Source: Pelagibacterales bacterium SAG-MED49
Lineage (GTDB): Bacteria > Pseudomonadota > Alphaproteobacteria > Pelagibacterales > Pelagibacteraceae
Assembly (NCBI GenBank): GCA_014653365.1
Contig: JACWEQ010000002.1
Coordinates: forward strand, 96,542 to 160,541
Direction of reading: 5' to 3'
Length of the DNA stretch: 64,000 nt
The notes beneath the pieces were generated by a model. That model was not told the DNA's origin. It saw only the letters and a list, made by a program, of their open reading frames with translations, and ran no database searches. The position numbers and the translations under genes are program-made. Below are positions 8,772 through 19,368 of this stretch, in pieces; within the stretch, counting starts at the first letter, position 1, and the number at the start of each line of letters is the position of its first letter.

Positions 8772-10132
8772 TTGCACTGGTTACAGAATATTTTTTAGCA
8801 ATAGCTCTTTTTTTTAGTTTTATAACTTTAATTTTTTATGGTTTTCCAGTTGCATGGACTATGGGAGGTCTTGGTGTAATTTTTATAATTATATCAATGT
8901 TATCAGATAGTTTGTTTGATACTTTTTATGGTGTTGACTGGGGCTTTGCTTCGATGGTGGTCTACAGGCTTTATGGCGTAATGGCTAATTGGGTATTGGT
9001 TGCGCTTCCGATGTTTATCTTTATGGGAATTATGATGGATAAATCTGGAATTGCAGAAGATTTAATGACAGACTTATCGAAATTATTTGGAAAAACAAGA
9101 GGTGGACTTGCAATTTCCATTGTATTTATTGGAGTATTATTAGCTGCTTCAACAGGAATTATAGGAGCGGCTGTAGTGTTATTGACCATACTTGGTGTTC
9201 CTTTAATGCTAAAAAATAATTACAATCCAGATTTAGCTTGTGGTGTTGTTTGTGCAACGGGTACTTTAGGAATACTTATTCCTCCAAGTATCATGTTGGT
9301 CATAATGGGAGACCAAGTAAGAATTTCAGTAGGAGATTTATTTATGGGAGCTGTATTCCCAGGTCTTTTATTAGGTTTGTTATATACAATTTATATTTTT
9401 GTTTATGCTTATATGAACCCTAAGGCAGCTCCACTGCCAAAAGATGCTGAACCAGTAAGTATCAAAATAATTTTTAGAGTTTTAAAATCTATTATTCCAC
9501 CTGCATTATTAATTTTTGCTGTTTTAGGCAGTATATTTATGGGTATTGCTACCCCAACAGAGGCATCAGGAGTCGGGGCATTGGGAGCATCATTATTAGC
9601 AATTATTAGAGGAAGATTATCTTTTTCTGATTTAAAACATGTGATTAGAAAAACAACACATACCACAGCTTATATTTTTGCACTTTTTGTTGGGGCAACC
9701 ATGTTCGCGTTAGTTTTGAGAGGATTAGGTGGCGATGAATTAATTGAAGGTGCTTTAAACGCTTTACCATTTGGAACAAATGGAGTGGTGATTGTTGTCT
9801 TAATAGTTGCATTTTTATTGGGCTTCTTTTTAGATTGGATTGAAATTACATTAATAATTTTACCTTTTTTAGCTCCTGTCATGATGGATCTTGGAGTTGA
9901 TATGGTTTGGTTCATAGTAATGTTTGCTGTTGTTTTACAAACTTCATTTATCACACCTCCAGTAGGGTTTGCTCTATTTTATATGAAGGGTGTAGCACCT
10001 CAAGGTATTACAATAACAAACATATATAGAGGAATAATTCCATTTGTCTTACTTCAAGTTATAGCCGTTGTAATTGTTTTTAATTTTCCAGAAGTAGTTA
10101 CATGGCTACCTAAAGTAGCTTATGGTCCATAA
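8768..10132 (+). CDS. dctM: TRAP transporter large permease subunit (DctM family)
   Basis: This 454-residue, about 12-helix permease belongs to the ion-transporter superfamily. Typical DctM segments are present: GLAISIVFIGVLLAASTGIIGAAVV, GILIPPSIMLVIMGDQ and ATPTEASGVGALGA. The length fits the family. It completes the dctPQM set and probably ends the Fe-ADH-dctPQM operon, though a small exported protein follows after 17 bases. Confidence 0.95.
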   Translation: MIALVTEYFLAIALFFSFITLIFYGFPVAWTMGGLGVIFIIISMLSDSLFDTFYGVDWGFASMVVYRLYGVMANWVLVALPMFIFMGIMMDKSGIAEDLMTDLSKLFGKTRGGLAISIVFIGVLLAASTGIIGAAVVLLTILGVPLMLKNNYNPDLACGVVCATGTLGILIPPSIMLVIMGDQVRISVGDLFMGAVFPGLLLGLLYTIYIFVYAYMNPKAAPLPKDAEPVSIKIIFRVLKSIIPPALLIFAVLGSIFMGIATPTEASGVGALGASLLAIIRGRLSFSDLKHVIRKTTHTTAYIFALFVGATMFALVLRGLGGDELIEGALNALPFGTNGVVIVVLIVAFLLGFFLDWIEITLIILPFLAPVMMDLGVDMVWFIVMFAVVLQTSFITPPVGFALFYMKGVAPQGITITNIYRGIIPFVLLQVIAVVIVFNFPEVVTWLPKVAYGP

Positions 10133-10149
10133 AATAGATATTAAATTAA

Positions 10150-10593
10150 ATGAAAAAAATAAAATTTCTAATCATAATTTTTAGTATAACTTTTTTTGTG
10201 AGTTCTGTTAAAGCTGAGTCTAATTTTTCTTTACAAAATTACTTAGATAAAAATAATATTGAAAATGGAGAAACTCAAATTTATTTACTAAACAGATGTA
10301 GCGCTGTATATGCTTATGCATCAGGTATTATTTTAAAAACAGATGCTGTAAGCTCTAAGAATTTTATTGAAATCTCTAATAACCTCTTATTTAAATCTGT
10401 TGAGCTTACAATAATTGAAGAAGAAAAAAAATTAGAGGAAGTTCAAAAAAAAGCTGAAGAGATTAGAAAAGAACTATTCAATAATTACATAGCTGAGGGT
10501 AAAAAAAACTGGGAAAAAAATAAATCACATTTTAAAGGCTCATATATTGCAAATGATATGACGATCTGCTCTAAACTTACTGAAGAAAAGTAA
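10150..10593 (+). CDS. Small exported protein of unknown function
   Basis: I do not recognise this 147-residue protein. It begins with a signal peptide (MKKIKFLIIIFSITFFVSSVKA) and should be periplasmic. The mature part has two cysteines (in NRCSAVYAYASG and MTICSKL), which could form a disulfide, and a Lys/Glu-rich segment (about 94-113) that looks helical or coiled-coil. No membrane anchor follows. It sits between dctM (17-base gap) and mdh, so it may be the last gene of the TRAP operon or an independent gene. Confidence 0.7.
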   Translation: MKKIKFLIIIFSITFFVSSVKAESNFSLQNYLDKNNIENGETQIYLLNRCSAVYAYASGIILKTDAVSSKNFIEISNNLLFKSVELTIIEEEKKLEEVQKKAEEIRKELFNNYIAEGKKNWEKNKSHFKGSYIANDMTICSKLTEEK

Positions 10594-10650
10594 ATTACTC
10601 TAAATATCAGTTGAATAATTTTTAATTATCAATAAAAGATAGGCTCATTC

Positions 10651-11616
10651 ATGAAAAAAAAAATTTCTTTAATAGGTGCAGGTCAAATAGGTGGCACTCT
10701 TGCTCATTTGATTGGTACAAAAGAAATAGTTGATGAAGTAGTTTTATTTGATGTTGCAAGTGGAATTGCTAAAGGAAAAGCCCTTGATATTGCTCAATCT
10801 TCTTCTGTAGATGGCTTTAATGTTAAATTTTCAGGTACTGACGACTATAAAGATATTAAAGACTCTGATGTAATTATTATTACAGCTGGTGTTCCTAGAA
10901 AACCAGGTATGAGTAGAGATGATTTATTAGGGATAAATTTAAAGATCATCAAACAAGTTGCTGAAGGAATTAAACAAAATGCTCCTAATGCTTTTGTTAT
11001 ATGTATTACTAATCCATTGGATGTAATGGTTATGGCTTTTCAAAAATTTTCAGGTTTACCAGCCAACAAAGTTGTTGGAATGGCTGGAATTTTAGACAGT
11101 TCAAGATTTAAATTATTTTTATCATTAGAACTAAATGTTCCAGTAAAAGAAATAGATGCAATGGTTATGGGAGGCCATGGAGATACAATGGTGCCAATGC
11201 CAAGATTTACAAAAGTTTCAGGAAAACCATTATTAGATTTAGTTAAAGAAGGAAAAATTTCACAAGAGAGGTTAGAAGAAATAAATCAAAGAACGAGAGA
11301 TGGTGGTGCAGAAATAGTAAAATATCTTGAAAAAGGATCAGCATTTTATGCGCCAGCTGCATCAGGAGTACAAATGGCAGAGGCTTACTTAAATGATGAA
11401 AAAAAATTATTACCTTGTGCTATTCAATTAAACGGAGAATACGGTGTAAGCAATGTCTATGCAGGTGTTCCTGTAATTATTGGAAAAGATGGAGTGGAAA
11501 AAATAGAACAAATTGATTTGGATGATAAAGAGAAGAAAGAATTTATGCATTCTATCGATGCAGTCAAAGCACTTTGGGAAGCAGCATCTAAAATTGATCC
11601 TGATCTTTCTAAATAA
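10651..11616 (+). CDS. mdh: Malate dehydrogenase
   Basis: This 321-residue NAD-dependent, lactate-dehydrogenase-like malate dehydrogenase interconverts malate and oxaloacetate. It shows the Rossmann motif [12 protein letters not shown], the malate-specifying Arg in [12 protein letters not shown], the ITNPLDVM motif, the LDSSRF loop and the catalytic His of [10 protein letters not shown]. It begins the TCA block, with sucC starting two bases after its stop, the usual alphaproteobacterial order. Confidence 0.97.
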   Translation: MKKKISLIGAGQIGGTLAHLIGTKEIVDEVVLFDVASGIAKGKALDIAQSSSVDGFNVKFSGTDDYKDIKDSDVIIITAGVPRKPGMSRDDLLGINLKIIKQVAEGIKQNAPNAFVICITNPLDVMVMAFQKFSGLPANKVVGMAGILDSSRFKLFLSLELNVPVKEIDAMVMGGHGDTMVPMPRFTKVSGKPLLDLVKEGKISQERLEEINQRTRDGGAEIVKYLEKGSAFYAPAASGVQMAEAYLNDEKKLLPCAIQLNGEYGVSNVYAGVPVIIGKDGVEKIEQIDLDDKEKKEFMHSIDAVKALWEAASKIDPDLSK

Positions 11617-11618
11617 TA

Positions 11619-12779
11619 ATGAACATTCACGAGCATCAAGCTAAACAAATTTTGAAAAAATATGGTGCAGTTGTGCCAGAGGGTGTGTTTGCACTTACTG
11701 TTGAAGATTTAGTTGAAAAAGCAAAATCATTAAATACAAAAAAATATGTTTTAAAAGCCCAAATCCATGCTGGTGGAAGAGGTAAAGCAGGAGGTGTAAA
11801 AATTTTAGAAACTATTGAAGAATTAAGTGAGGCAGCAAAAGAGTTAATGGGAAAAACTTTAGTAACTCATCAAACAGGTCCTGAGGGAAGAGAAGTTAAA
11901 AGACTATATGTAGAAGAGTCATCAAATATAGACAAAGAGTTTTATTTATCTTGTTTAGTTGATAGAGGAAGTTCAAAAATAGCCTTTATATCTAGTGATC
12001 AAGGTGGAATAGATATTGAGGAAGTAGCAAGTAGTACGCCTGAGAAAATTATAACAACTAAAGTTGATATCAATAATGAAATTTCAGATAAAGATTGTGA
12101 GGAGATAGTTAAGATTTTCAGCTTAAGTGATAGTGCAAAAACACAAGCAATTTCACTAATAAAATCAATTTATGAAATGTTTATAAGCACTGATGCAAAT
12201 ATGGTTGAAGTTAATCCATTAATTTTAACTAAAGAAGAAAAGATAATTTGTTTAGATGCAAAAGTAAATTTTGACTCTAATGCTTTATTTAGGCACCCTG
12301 AAATTATTGAGTTAAGAGATTTAAATGAAGAAGATGCAACAGAAATAGAAGCAAGCAAACATGATCTAGCTTATATTAAATTAGATGGAAGTATTGGTTG
12401 TATGGTTAATGGAGCAGGATTGGCTATGGCAACTATGGATATAATTAAATTATATGGAAAAGAGCCAGCTAACTTTTTAGATGTTGGTGGTGGAGCTTCA
12501 AAAGAAAAAGTTTCTGCTGCTCTAAAGATAATTCTTTCAGATAAGAACGTTAAAGGAATTTTGGTCAATATTTTTGGTGGAATAATGAGATGTGATGTTC
12601 TTGCTCAAGGAATAGTAGATGCTGCAAAAGAAATTAATATCAGTGTTCCATTAGTTGTTAGACTTGCAGGAACAAATTTTAAAGAAGGAAAAGAGATATT
12701 AGATAATTCAGGACTAAAATTAATATCAGCTGAAAATTTAGATGATGCAGCTAAAAAAATTGTTGAGGCAATAAAATAA
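11619..12779 (+). CDS. sucC: Succinyl-CoA synthetase beta subunit
   Basis: This 386-residue subunit has an N-terminal ATP-grasp domain ([16 protein letters not shown], then [16 protein letters not shown]) and the C-terminal CoA-ligase domain with [13 protein letters not shown] and [17 protein letters not shown]. With SucD it converts succinyl-CoA to succinate with substrate-level phosphorylation. Length matches the ADP-forming bacterial enzyme. sucD begins one base after the stop. Confidence 0.97.
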   Translation: MNIHEHQAKQILKKYGAVVPEGVFALTVEDLVEKAKSLNTKKYVLKAQIHAGGRGKAGGVKILETIEELSEAAKELMGKTLVTHQTGPEGREVKRLYVEESSNIDKEFYLSCLVDRGSSKIAFISSDQGGIDIEEVASSTPEKIITTKVDINNEISDKDCEEIVKIFSLSDSAKTQAISLIKSIYEMFISTDANMVEVNPLILTKEEKIICLDAKVNFDSNALFRHPEIIELRDLNEEDATEIEASKHDLAYIKLDGSIGCMVNGAGLAMATMDIIKLYGKEPANFLDVGGGASKEKVSAALKIILSDKNVKGILVNIFGGIMRCDVLAQGIVDAAKEINISVPLVVRLAGTNFKEGKEILDNSGLKLISAENLDDAAKKIVEAIK

Positions 12780-12780
12780 A

Positions 12781-13656
12781 ATGTCTGTACTAGTAAATAA
12801 AAATACAAAAGTGATTTGCCAAGGTTTTACAGGTGCACATGGAACTTTTCACTCTGAACAAGCAATAAAATATGGTACCAACTTAGTTGGTGGTGTGACA
12901 CCAAAAAAAGGTGGTCAAAAATATTTAGATAGACCTGTTTATAATAGTGTACTTGAAGCTAAAAATGAAGTTGGTGCAGATGCAACAATGATTTATGTGC
13001 CAGCAAAATTTGCAGCTGCAGCTATTATAGAAGCAATTGATGCACATGTTGAATTAATAGTATGCATCACTGAAGGCATCCCAGTTCAAGACATGCTTAA
13101 AGTAAGACAAAAATTAAATGGATCAAAAAGTAGATTAATAGGACCAAATTGCCCTGGAATAATTACACCAGATGAATGTAAAATTGGAATTATGCCAGGA
13201 AATATTCATAAAAGAGGATCAGTTGGAATTGTATCAAGATCTGGAACACTTACTTACGAGGCGGTCGCTCAAACAACTGAGAATGGTTTAGGCCAATCAA
13301 CTTGTATTGGTATTGGAGGTGATCCAATTAATGGAACAAACTTTATTGATTGTTTAGATTTATTTTTAAATGACGAAGAGACAGAATCTATTTTAATGAT
13401 AGGAGAAATTGGGGGCACAGCAGAAGAAGAAGCTTCAGAATTTGTTAAAAACCATAAAATTAAAAAACCTATTGTCGGATTTATTGCTGGAATTACAGCT
13501 CCCCCTGGAAGAAGAATGGGTCATGCAGGAGCAATTATTTCAGGAGGTAAAGGTGGTGCAGAGGATAAAATTAAGAAAATGGAAGAATCTGGTATTACAG
13601 TCGCAAAATCGCCTTCAATAATTGGAAAAACTTTATTTAATAAATTGTCAAATTGA
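12781..13656 (+). CDS. sucD: Succinyl-CoA synthetase alpha subunit
   Basis: This 291-residue subunit binds CoA and carries the phosphohistidine. The CoA-binding Rossmann region includes [16 protein letters not shown] and [10 protein letters not shown]. The phosphorylated His lies in [18 protein letters not shown], and [10 protein letters not shown] is also conserved. It is translated with sucC and followed after 34 bases by sucA, with a ribosome site in TAGAGGA. Confidence 0.97.
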   Translation: MSVLVNKNTKVICQGFTGAHGTFHSEQAIKYGTNLVGGVTPKKGGQKYLDRPVYNSVLEAKNEVGADATMIYVPAKFAAAAIIEAIDAHVELIVCITEGIPVQDMLKVRQKLNGSKSRLIGPNCPGIITPDECKIGIMPGNIHKRGSVGIVSRSGTLTYEAVAQTTENGLGQSTCIGIGGDPINGTNFIDCLDLFLNDEETESILMIGEIGGTAEEEASEFVKNHKIKKPIVGFIAGITAPPGRRMGHAGAIISGGKGGAEDKIKKMEESGITVAKSPSIIGKTLFNKLSN

Positions 13657-13690
13657 AAAATAATATTAGAGGATTATATTAAATAAATAG

Positions 13691-16600
13691 ATGTCATCAT
13701 CAAAAAATCTTGAATACGAAAAAACTTCATTTTTGAACAAATCTAATAGTGCATTTATTGAGCAAATGTATCTTAAGTTTATTAATAAGGATGTAGATTT
13801 ACCAGATAGCTGGAAAGATTATTTTGAGGGAATTGGAGATGAATTAAATACTATTGCAAATGAAATTAATGGACCTTCATGGGGACCCAAAAAAAATAAA
13901 GTAAATATAGATGAGCTTCAAAAAAAAATTGATCAAGAAGATGTAGATTCTATTAGTAATAATTTAAGCATCAAAACAATTCATGTAAATTCATCTAGAT
14001 CAAATGAAGACTCAATAAAAGCTGTCTCGATGATTAGATCTTACAGACAAAGAGGACATCTTATTGCTAAACTTGATCCATTAGAATTAATTAAATCAGA
14101 CTATTTAGACGAACTTCATCCTGAGTCTTTTGGATTTAAAAAACAAGACTATGACAAAAATATCTATTTAGGTGGAGTTATAAATAGAGAAAATTCAAAT
14201 ATTAGAGAAATATTAGGATTTTTAAAAAAAACTTATTGTGGACCAGTTGGATATGAATACATGCATATTTCAAACCCAACAGAAAGAAAATGGTTTAGAG
14301 ATAGAATAGAAAAATCAAAAGATAATATGAATTTTACCAAAAATGGTAAGGAAGCAATTTTAAATAAATTAATTCAAGCAGAGGGTTTTGAAAAGTTTCT
14401 TCACACAAAATATGTTGGAACTAAAAGATTTGGATTAGATGGAGGTGAAAGCTTAATACCTGCGCTAGAACAAATAATTAAGATTAGTGGTCAAGCTCAA
14501 GTTAAAGAAGTTAAGATTGGTATGTCTCATAGAGGAAGGTTAAATGTTTTAGCTAATGTTTTACAAAAGTCTTACAAAAGAATATTTAATGAATTTGCTG
14601 GAGAATTTGGAACTTCATCTGACGAAGGTGCGGGAGATGTTAAATATCATTTAGGAGCCTCTTCTAATAGAGAATTTGATGGAAATTCAGTACATGTCAG
14701 TTTGACAGATAACCCTTCTCATTTAGAAGCAGTTAATCCAGTTGTTCTTGGTCAAACTAGGGCAAAACAATTTTTTCATAAAGATAAAGAAAGAAATAAA
14801 GTGATACCAATTTTGATTCATGGTGATGCTGCATTTGCAGGTCAAGGTGTAGTTGCTGAGTGTTTTGCAATGTCTGGATTACCAGGTCATAATACTGGAG
14901 GCACAATCCACATAATAGTTAACAACCAGATAGGATTTACTACCAGCCCAAGATTTGCTAGATCCTCTCCCTATCCTTCTGATGTTGCAAAAATGGTTGA
15001 TGCTCCAATTATTCACGCAAATGGAGATGATCCAGAAGCAGTTGTTTATGCGGCTAGAATAGCAACCGAATTTAGGTTGAAGTTTAATAGAGATGTGGTC
15101 GTGGATTTAATTTGCTATAGACGGTTTGGTCATAATGAAGGAGATGAGCCATCATTTACTCAACCTTTGATGTATGAAAAGATTAGATCACATCCTTCAA
15201 CTATAAAAGTTTATGGAAAGAAACTTGTAGATGAAAATATTATTTCTAATGAAAGTTTAGATAGTTTGATTAAGATATTTAAAAATTTACTTGATGAACA
15301 ATTCAAAAGTGCAAAAGATTATAAACCTAAAATTGCATGGTTTGAAGGCACATGGTCTGCATATAAACCTGAAAAAGGAAAAGATAAAAGAGGAGTAACT
15401 GGAGCAGATACCAATAAACTTTTAAAAATTTCTGAAAAAATAAATTCTTTATCTGATGAATTAAACTTACATAAAACAATAGTTAAAATATTAAATAACA
15501 GGAAAGAGGCTGTTAAAAATGGAAAAAATATAGATTGGTCGACAGCAGAATCGTTAGCATTTGGTTCTTTATTGGAAGAAGGTTATCCAGTAAGGTTAGT
15601 TGGACAGGACTCTGGAAGAGGAACATTTAGTCAAAGACACTCTGTATTAAGAAATCAAAAAGATAATAGTCGATATGTTCCATTAAATAATATTTCAAGT
15701 AACCAAAAACAATTTGAGGTGGTTGATAGTTTCTTATCTGAGCTTGCTGTTTTAGGATTTGAGTATGGTTATAGTTTAGTTGAACCTAACACGCTTACAC
15801 TTTGGGAGGCGCAGTTTGGTGATTTTGCAAACGGCGCACAAGTTGTCATTGATCAATTTATTGCATCAGGAGAAAGAAAATGGAGAAGGGCCTCTGGATT
15901 AGTAATGTTATTACCCCATGGCTATGAAGGTCAAGGACCAGAACATTCATCAGCTAGATTAGAAAGATTTTTGCAAATGTGTTCAAACGATAACATGCAA
16001 GTAATGAATTGCACAACACCTGCAAACTATTTTCATGCTCTTAGAAGACAAATGCTTAGGGATTTTAGGAAGCCACTAATTATGATGACACCAAAATCTT
16101 TGTTAAGAAACAAGTATTGTGTTTCTAATATAGAGGACTTTAATAAAAAGAATTCGTTTCATAGAATTTTATGGGATCATGCTATAGATCCAAAATCAAA
16201 AGGTTTTATTGAGTTAAAAGAGAGCTCTAATATTAAAAAAGTTATATTATGCTCTGGTAAAGTTTATTTTGATTTATTGGAGGCTAGAGAAAAATTAAAA
16301 AAAGATGATGTAATATTATTTAGAATAGAACAGCTTTATCCTTTTCCAGTAAAAACTCTTGTTAAAGAGCTTAAACCATATGCAAAAAATTCTAAATTTT
16401 TTTGGTGTCAGGAAGAACCAAAAAATATGGGTGCATGGTTTTCTGTAAGAGATTATATCCAATGGACATTGGATACTATTAAGGCTAATAATAAAGAAAT
16501 TTCTTATATAGGAAGAAGCCCAGATGCATCTCCTGCTACTGGATATGCAAAAAGGCATATTTCTCAACAACAAGAAATAATTAATAAGGTATTTGAATAA
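13691..16600 (+). CDS. sucA: 2-oxoglutarate dehydrogenase E1 component
   Basis: This 969-residue thiamine-diphosphate enzyme decarboxylates 2-oxoglutarate and succinylates the lipoyl arm of SucB. The N-terminal helix motif (SAFIEQMYLKF) that docks E1o to the complex is present. The ThDP site includes IHGDAAFAGQGVVAECFAMSGLPGHNTGGTIHIIVNNQIGFTT, and GMSHRGRLNVLANV is the conserved His/Arg region. The C-terminal domain has GHGYEG-like LLPHGYEGQGPEHSSARLE. Length is typical. Confidence 0.97.
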   Translation: MSSSKNLEYEKTSFLNKSNSAFIEQMYLKFINKDVDLPDSWKDYFEGIGDELNTIANEINGPSWGPKKNKVNIDELQKKIDQEDVDSISNNLSIKTIHVNSSRSNEDSIKAVSMIRSYRQRGHLIAKLDPLELIKSDYLDELHPESFGFKKQDYDKNIYLGGVINRENSNIREILGFLKKTYCGPVGYEYMHISNPTERKWFRDRIEKSKDNMNFTKNGKEAILNKLIQAEGFEKFLHTKYVGTKRFGLDGGESLIPALEQIIKISGQAQVKEVKIGMSHRGRLNVLANVLQKSYKRIFNEFAGEFGTSSDEGAGDVKYHLGASSNREFDGNSVHVSLTDNPSHLEAVNPVVLGQTRAKQFFHKDKERNKVIPILIHGDAAFAGQGVVAECFAMSGLPGHNTGGTIHIIVNNQIGFTTSPRFARSSPYPSDVAKMVDAPIIHANGDDPEAVVYAARIATEFRLKFNRDVVVDLICYRRFGHNEGDEPSFTQPLMYEKIRSHPSTIKVYGKKLVDENIISNESLDSLIKIFKNLLDEQFKSAKDYKPKIAWFEGTWSAYKPEKGKDKRGVTGADTNKLLKISEKINSLSDELNLHKTIVKILNNRKEAVKNGKNIDWSTAESLAFGSLLEEGYPVRLVGQDSGRGTFSQRHSVLRNQKDNSRYVPLNNISSNQKQFEVVDSFLSELAVLGFEYGYSLVEPNTLTLWEAQFGDFANGAQVVIDQFIASGERKWRRASGLVMLLPHGYEGQGPEHSSARLERFLQMCSNDNMQVMNCTTPANYFHALRRQMLRDFRKPLIMMTPKSLLRNKYCVSNIEDFNKKNSFHRILWDHAIDPKSKGFIELKESSNIKKVILCSGKVYFDLLEAREKLKKDDVILFRIEQLYPFPVKTLVKELKPYAKNSKFFWCQEEPKNMGAWFSVRDYIQWTLDTIKANNKEISYIGRSPDASPATGYAKRHISQQQEIINKVFE

Positions 16601-16606
16601 TTTGAA

Positions 16607-17945
16607 ATGAGTGAAAAAATTTTAGTCCCAGTTCTTGGAGAAAGTATTGCTGAAGCAACAGTTGCAAAATGGTTAAAAAATACTGGTGATACAGTTGAAG
16701 CAGATGAGCCAATTGTAGAGCTTGAAACAGATAAAGTTAATCTAGAAGTGCCATCTCCAGTAAAAGGTGTTCTAACAGAAATTAATTCAAAAGATGGCTC
16801 TACAGTGGAAGTAGGGGCTCTCTTAGGTTTAGTTTCAGAAAATGGAGCTGCAACATCTTCTGTAAAAGAAAAAGAAGAAGAGATAAAAAAAATAGAAACT
16901 ACTTCTGAAGAAAGTAACGTAATTAAATTAGATGCATCAAAAAAAGAACCAAAAATTTTTGAGGAAAAAAATGAAGTTAAAAAAGAAACATTGGAAGAAA
17001 AACCATTAATTTTAACAGATGAAGTTGTAGAAAAAAAAATATCAAATGAAAAATTAGAAAATACAACCCCCAAACCTAATTTAGAAAATCAAATACTCTC
17101 ACCAGCTGTAAGGAAAATAGTAGCTGAGAAAAAAATAGATATTAATTCTGTAAAAGGATCTGGAAAAGACGGAAGAGTTTTAAAAGGGGATCTTATTAGT
17201 TTGATGGGGGTTAACCCGCAGCCATCGGATAGAAAAGTCCAATATGGTCAAGAGGAAAGAATCAAAATGACCAGACTAAGACAGACTATTGCTAAAAGAT
17301 TAAAACAGGCACAAGAAAATGCAGCGCTATTAACTACTTTTAATGAAGTTGATATGTCAAGTATCATGAAAATGAGGAAAGAGAATCAACAGGATTTTCA
17401 AAGTCGATATGGAATAAAATTAGGCTTCATGTCCTTTTTTTGTAAAAGCATGTGTGGTTGCATTAAAAAATTTCCCTACAGTAAATGCTGAAATAGATGG
17501 AGATGAAATAGTTTATAAAAATTATTATAATTTAAGTTTTGCAGTGGGAACAGAAAAAGGTTTAGTGGTACCTGTATTAAGAAATGCTGATGAATTATCG
17601 TTTGCTGATATAGAAAAAAATATTAAAAATATTTCAGAAAAAGCAAGAGATGGCAAATTAACAATCGAAGATCTTCAAGGAGGAACGTTTACTATTAGTA
17701 ATGGTGGAGTTTATGGATCGATGTTATCAACTCCAATATTAAATCTTCCTCAATCAGGAGTTCTTGGAATGCACAATATTGTTGAAAGACCTGTAGTTGT
17801 TGATGGTGAAATTAAAATTAGACCAATAATGTATTTAGCATTGTCATATGACCATAGAATAATTGATGGCAAAGAGTCTGTTTCGTTTTTAAAAATGGTT
17901 AAAGAAAACTTAGAGGACCCTAGAAGGTTGTTTTTGGATATTTAA
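16607..17945 (+). CDS. sucB: 2-oxoglutarate dehydrogenase E2 (dihydrolipoyl succinyltransferase), interrupted by a +1 frameshift
   Basis: The gene is split into two overlapping frames. Frame one (16607-17491) carries the lipoyl domain (Lys of [14 protein letters not shown]), a Lys/Glu-rich linker, the E3-binding domain ([33 protein letters not shown]) and the start of the catalytic domain. Frame two holds the rest, including the active-site SYDHRIIDG. The break is the T7 run at 17435-17441. Deleting one T restores [18 protein letters not shown] and a normal 445-residue protein. Both halves look fully conserved, so this is either a sequencing or assembly indel or a very recent mutation. Confidence 0.93.
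17435..17441 (+). other. T7 homopolymer, site of the sucB frameshift
   Basis: Seven T residues follow ATGTCC. With six, the frame reads M-S-F-F-V-K-A and joins the two sucB frames; with seven, it runs into C-K-S and stops about 17 codons later. Confidence 0.9.
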
Positions 17946-19346
17946 ATGTCAGAAAAATTTCAAGCTGTTGTAATTGGTGGTGGTCCAGGTGGTTATGTTT
18001 GTGCAATCAGACTTGCTCAGCTTGGATTAAAAACAGCTTGCATTGAATCTAGAGGTTCTCTTGGAGGAACATGTTTAAATGTTGGATGTATACCCTCAAA
18101 AAGCTTATTAAATTTATCTGAAGAATTTCATAAAGTTCAAAACTTATCCAGTAAAGGAATTGAAGTCGGTGAAGTTAAGCTAAATCTTGAAAAAATGATG
18201 AAAAGTAAGGATAAAGCAGTGACTATACTTACTAAAGGTGTCGAGTTTTTACTAAAAAAAAATAAAGTAACTTATTATAAAGGAATCGGAAGCTTCAAGT
18301 CTCAAAATGAAATTATAATTAAAGATGATCAAAATAAAGAGACTATTATTGAAGCTGAAAAAATTGTGATAGCAACAGGTTCTGTGCCAGTATCTTTGCC
18401 TGGAATAGAAATTGATGAGAAAGTCATTGTATCTTCAACAGGTGCATTAAAATTAGATAAAGTTCCAAAAAAAATGGTTGTAGTAGGGGGTGGTTATATT
18501 GGATTGGAGATGGGATCAGTATGGTCAAGATTGGGAGCTGAAGTTCAAGTAGTAGAATTTTTAGATCATATTACTCCTGGCATGGATAAAGAAATTTCAT
18601 CAGAATTTATGAAGATTTTAAAAAAACAAGGCATCAAATTTAATATGCAAAATAAAGTTGAAGCTATTCAAAATAATAAATCAGGGGCAGTTGTTTCAAC
18701 AGTTGATAAAGATGGAAATAAAAATAACTTTGATTGTGATGTCGTTCTTATTTCAGTTGGTCGAAAAGCAAATACAAATGGTTTAAACTTAGAAACTGTT
18801 GGGGTTGAATTAGACGAAAGAAAAAGAGTTAAAACAAACAATTTATTTAAAACTAATATAGATAACATTTATGCAATAGGTGATGTTATAAGTGGACCTA
18901 TGCTTGCCCACAAAGCAGAGGATGAAGGAATTGCAGTTGCGGAAAATATTGTAGGTCAATCAGGTCACGTAAATTATGATACAATTCCTGGAGTTGTGTA
19001 TACAGCACCTGAAGTTGCATCAATTGGCAAGACTGAAGAACAATTAAAAGAATCAAATACAAAATATAAAATTGGTAAGTTTTCATTCATGGCAAACTCT
19101 AGAGCAAAAGCAATAGATGATGCAGAAGGGTTTGTTAAAATTTTAGCAGACGACACTACAGATAAAGTTTTGGGTGCGCATATTATTGGACCTCATGCAG
19201 GAGAGCTAATTGCAGAAATTGGCGTTGCAATGGAATTTGGTGCTAGTTCTGAAGATATTGCAAGAACTTGTCATGCCCACCCAACTTTTTCAGAAGCTGT
19301 TAAAGAAGCAGCATTATCAGTAGATAAAAGAGCAATACACTCTTAG
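17946..19346 (+). CDS. lpd: Dihydrolipoamide dehydrogenase (E3)
   Basis: This 466-residue FAD/NAD oxidoreductase reoxidises the lipoyl arm of SucB. It has FAD-binding GGGPGGYVCAIRLAQ, the redox disulfide in GGTCLNVGCIPSKSLL, NAD-binding GGGYIGLEMGSVWSRLG, the second FAD motif YAIGDV, and the C-terminal catalytic HAHPTFSEA. It starts immediately after the sucB stop and ends the mdh-sucCDAB-lpd block. The linkage supports dedication to 2-oxoglutarate dehydrogenase, though SAR11 may share it with other complexes. Confidence 0.97.
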   Translation: MSEKFQAVVIGGGPGGYVCAIRLAQLGLKTACIESRGSLGGTCLNVGCIPSKSLLNLSEEFHKVQNLSSKGIEVGEVKLNLEKMMKSKDKAVTILTKGVEFLLKKNKVTYYKGIGSFKSQNEIIIKDDQNKETIIEAEKIVIATGSVPVSLPGIEIDEKVIVSSTGALKLDKVPKKMVVVGGGYIGLEMGSVWSRLGAEVQVVEFLDHITPGMDKEISSEFMKILKKQGIKFNMQNKVEAIQNNKSGAVVSTVDKDGNKNNFDCDVVLISVGRKANTNGLNLETVGVELDERKRVKTNNLFKTNIDNIYAIGDVISGPMLAHKAEDEGIAVAENIVGQSGHVNYDTIPGVVYTAPEVASIGKTEEQLKESNTKYKIGKFSFMANSRAKAIDDAEGFVKILADDTTDKVLGAHIIGPHAGELIAEIGVAMEFGASSEDIARTCHAHPTFSEAVKEAALSVDKRAIHS

Positions 19347-19368
19347 TAAATTTTCATATTATTGAGAT

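Noticed and set aside
17454-17945. The second half of sucB as an independent small acyltransferase gene
   Set aside because: It lacks lipoyl and binding domains and joins seamlessly with the upstream frame after removing one T, so it is the 3' part of sucB.
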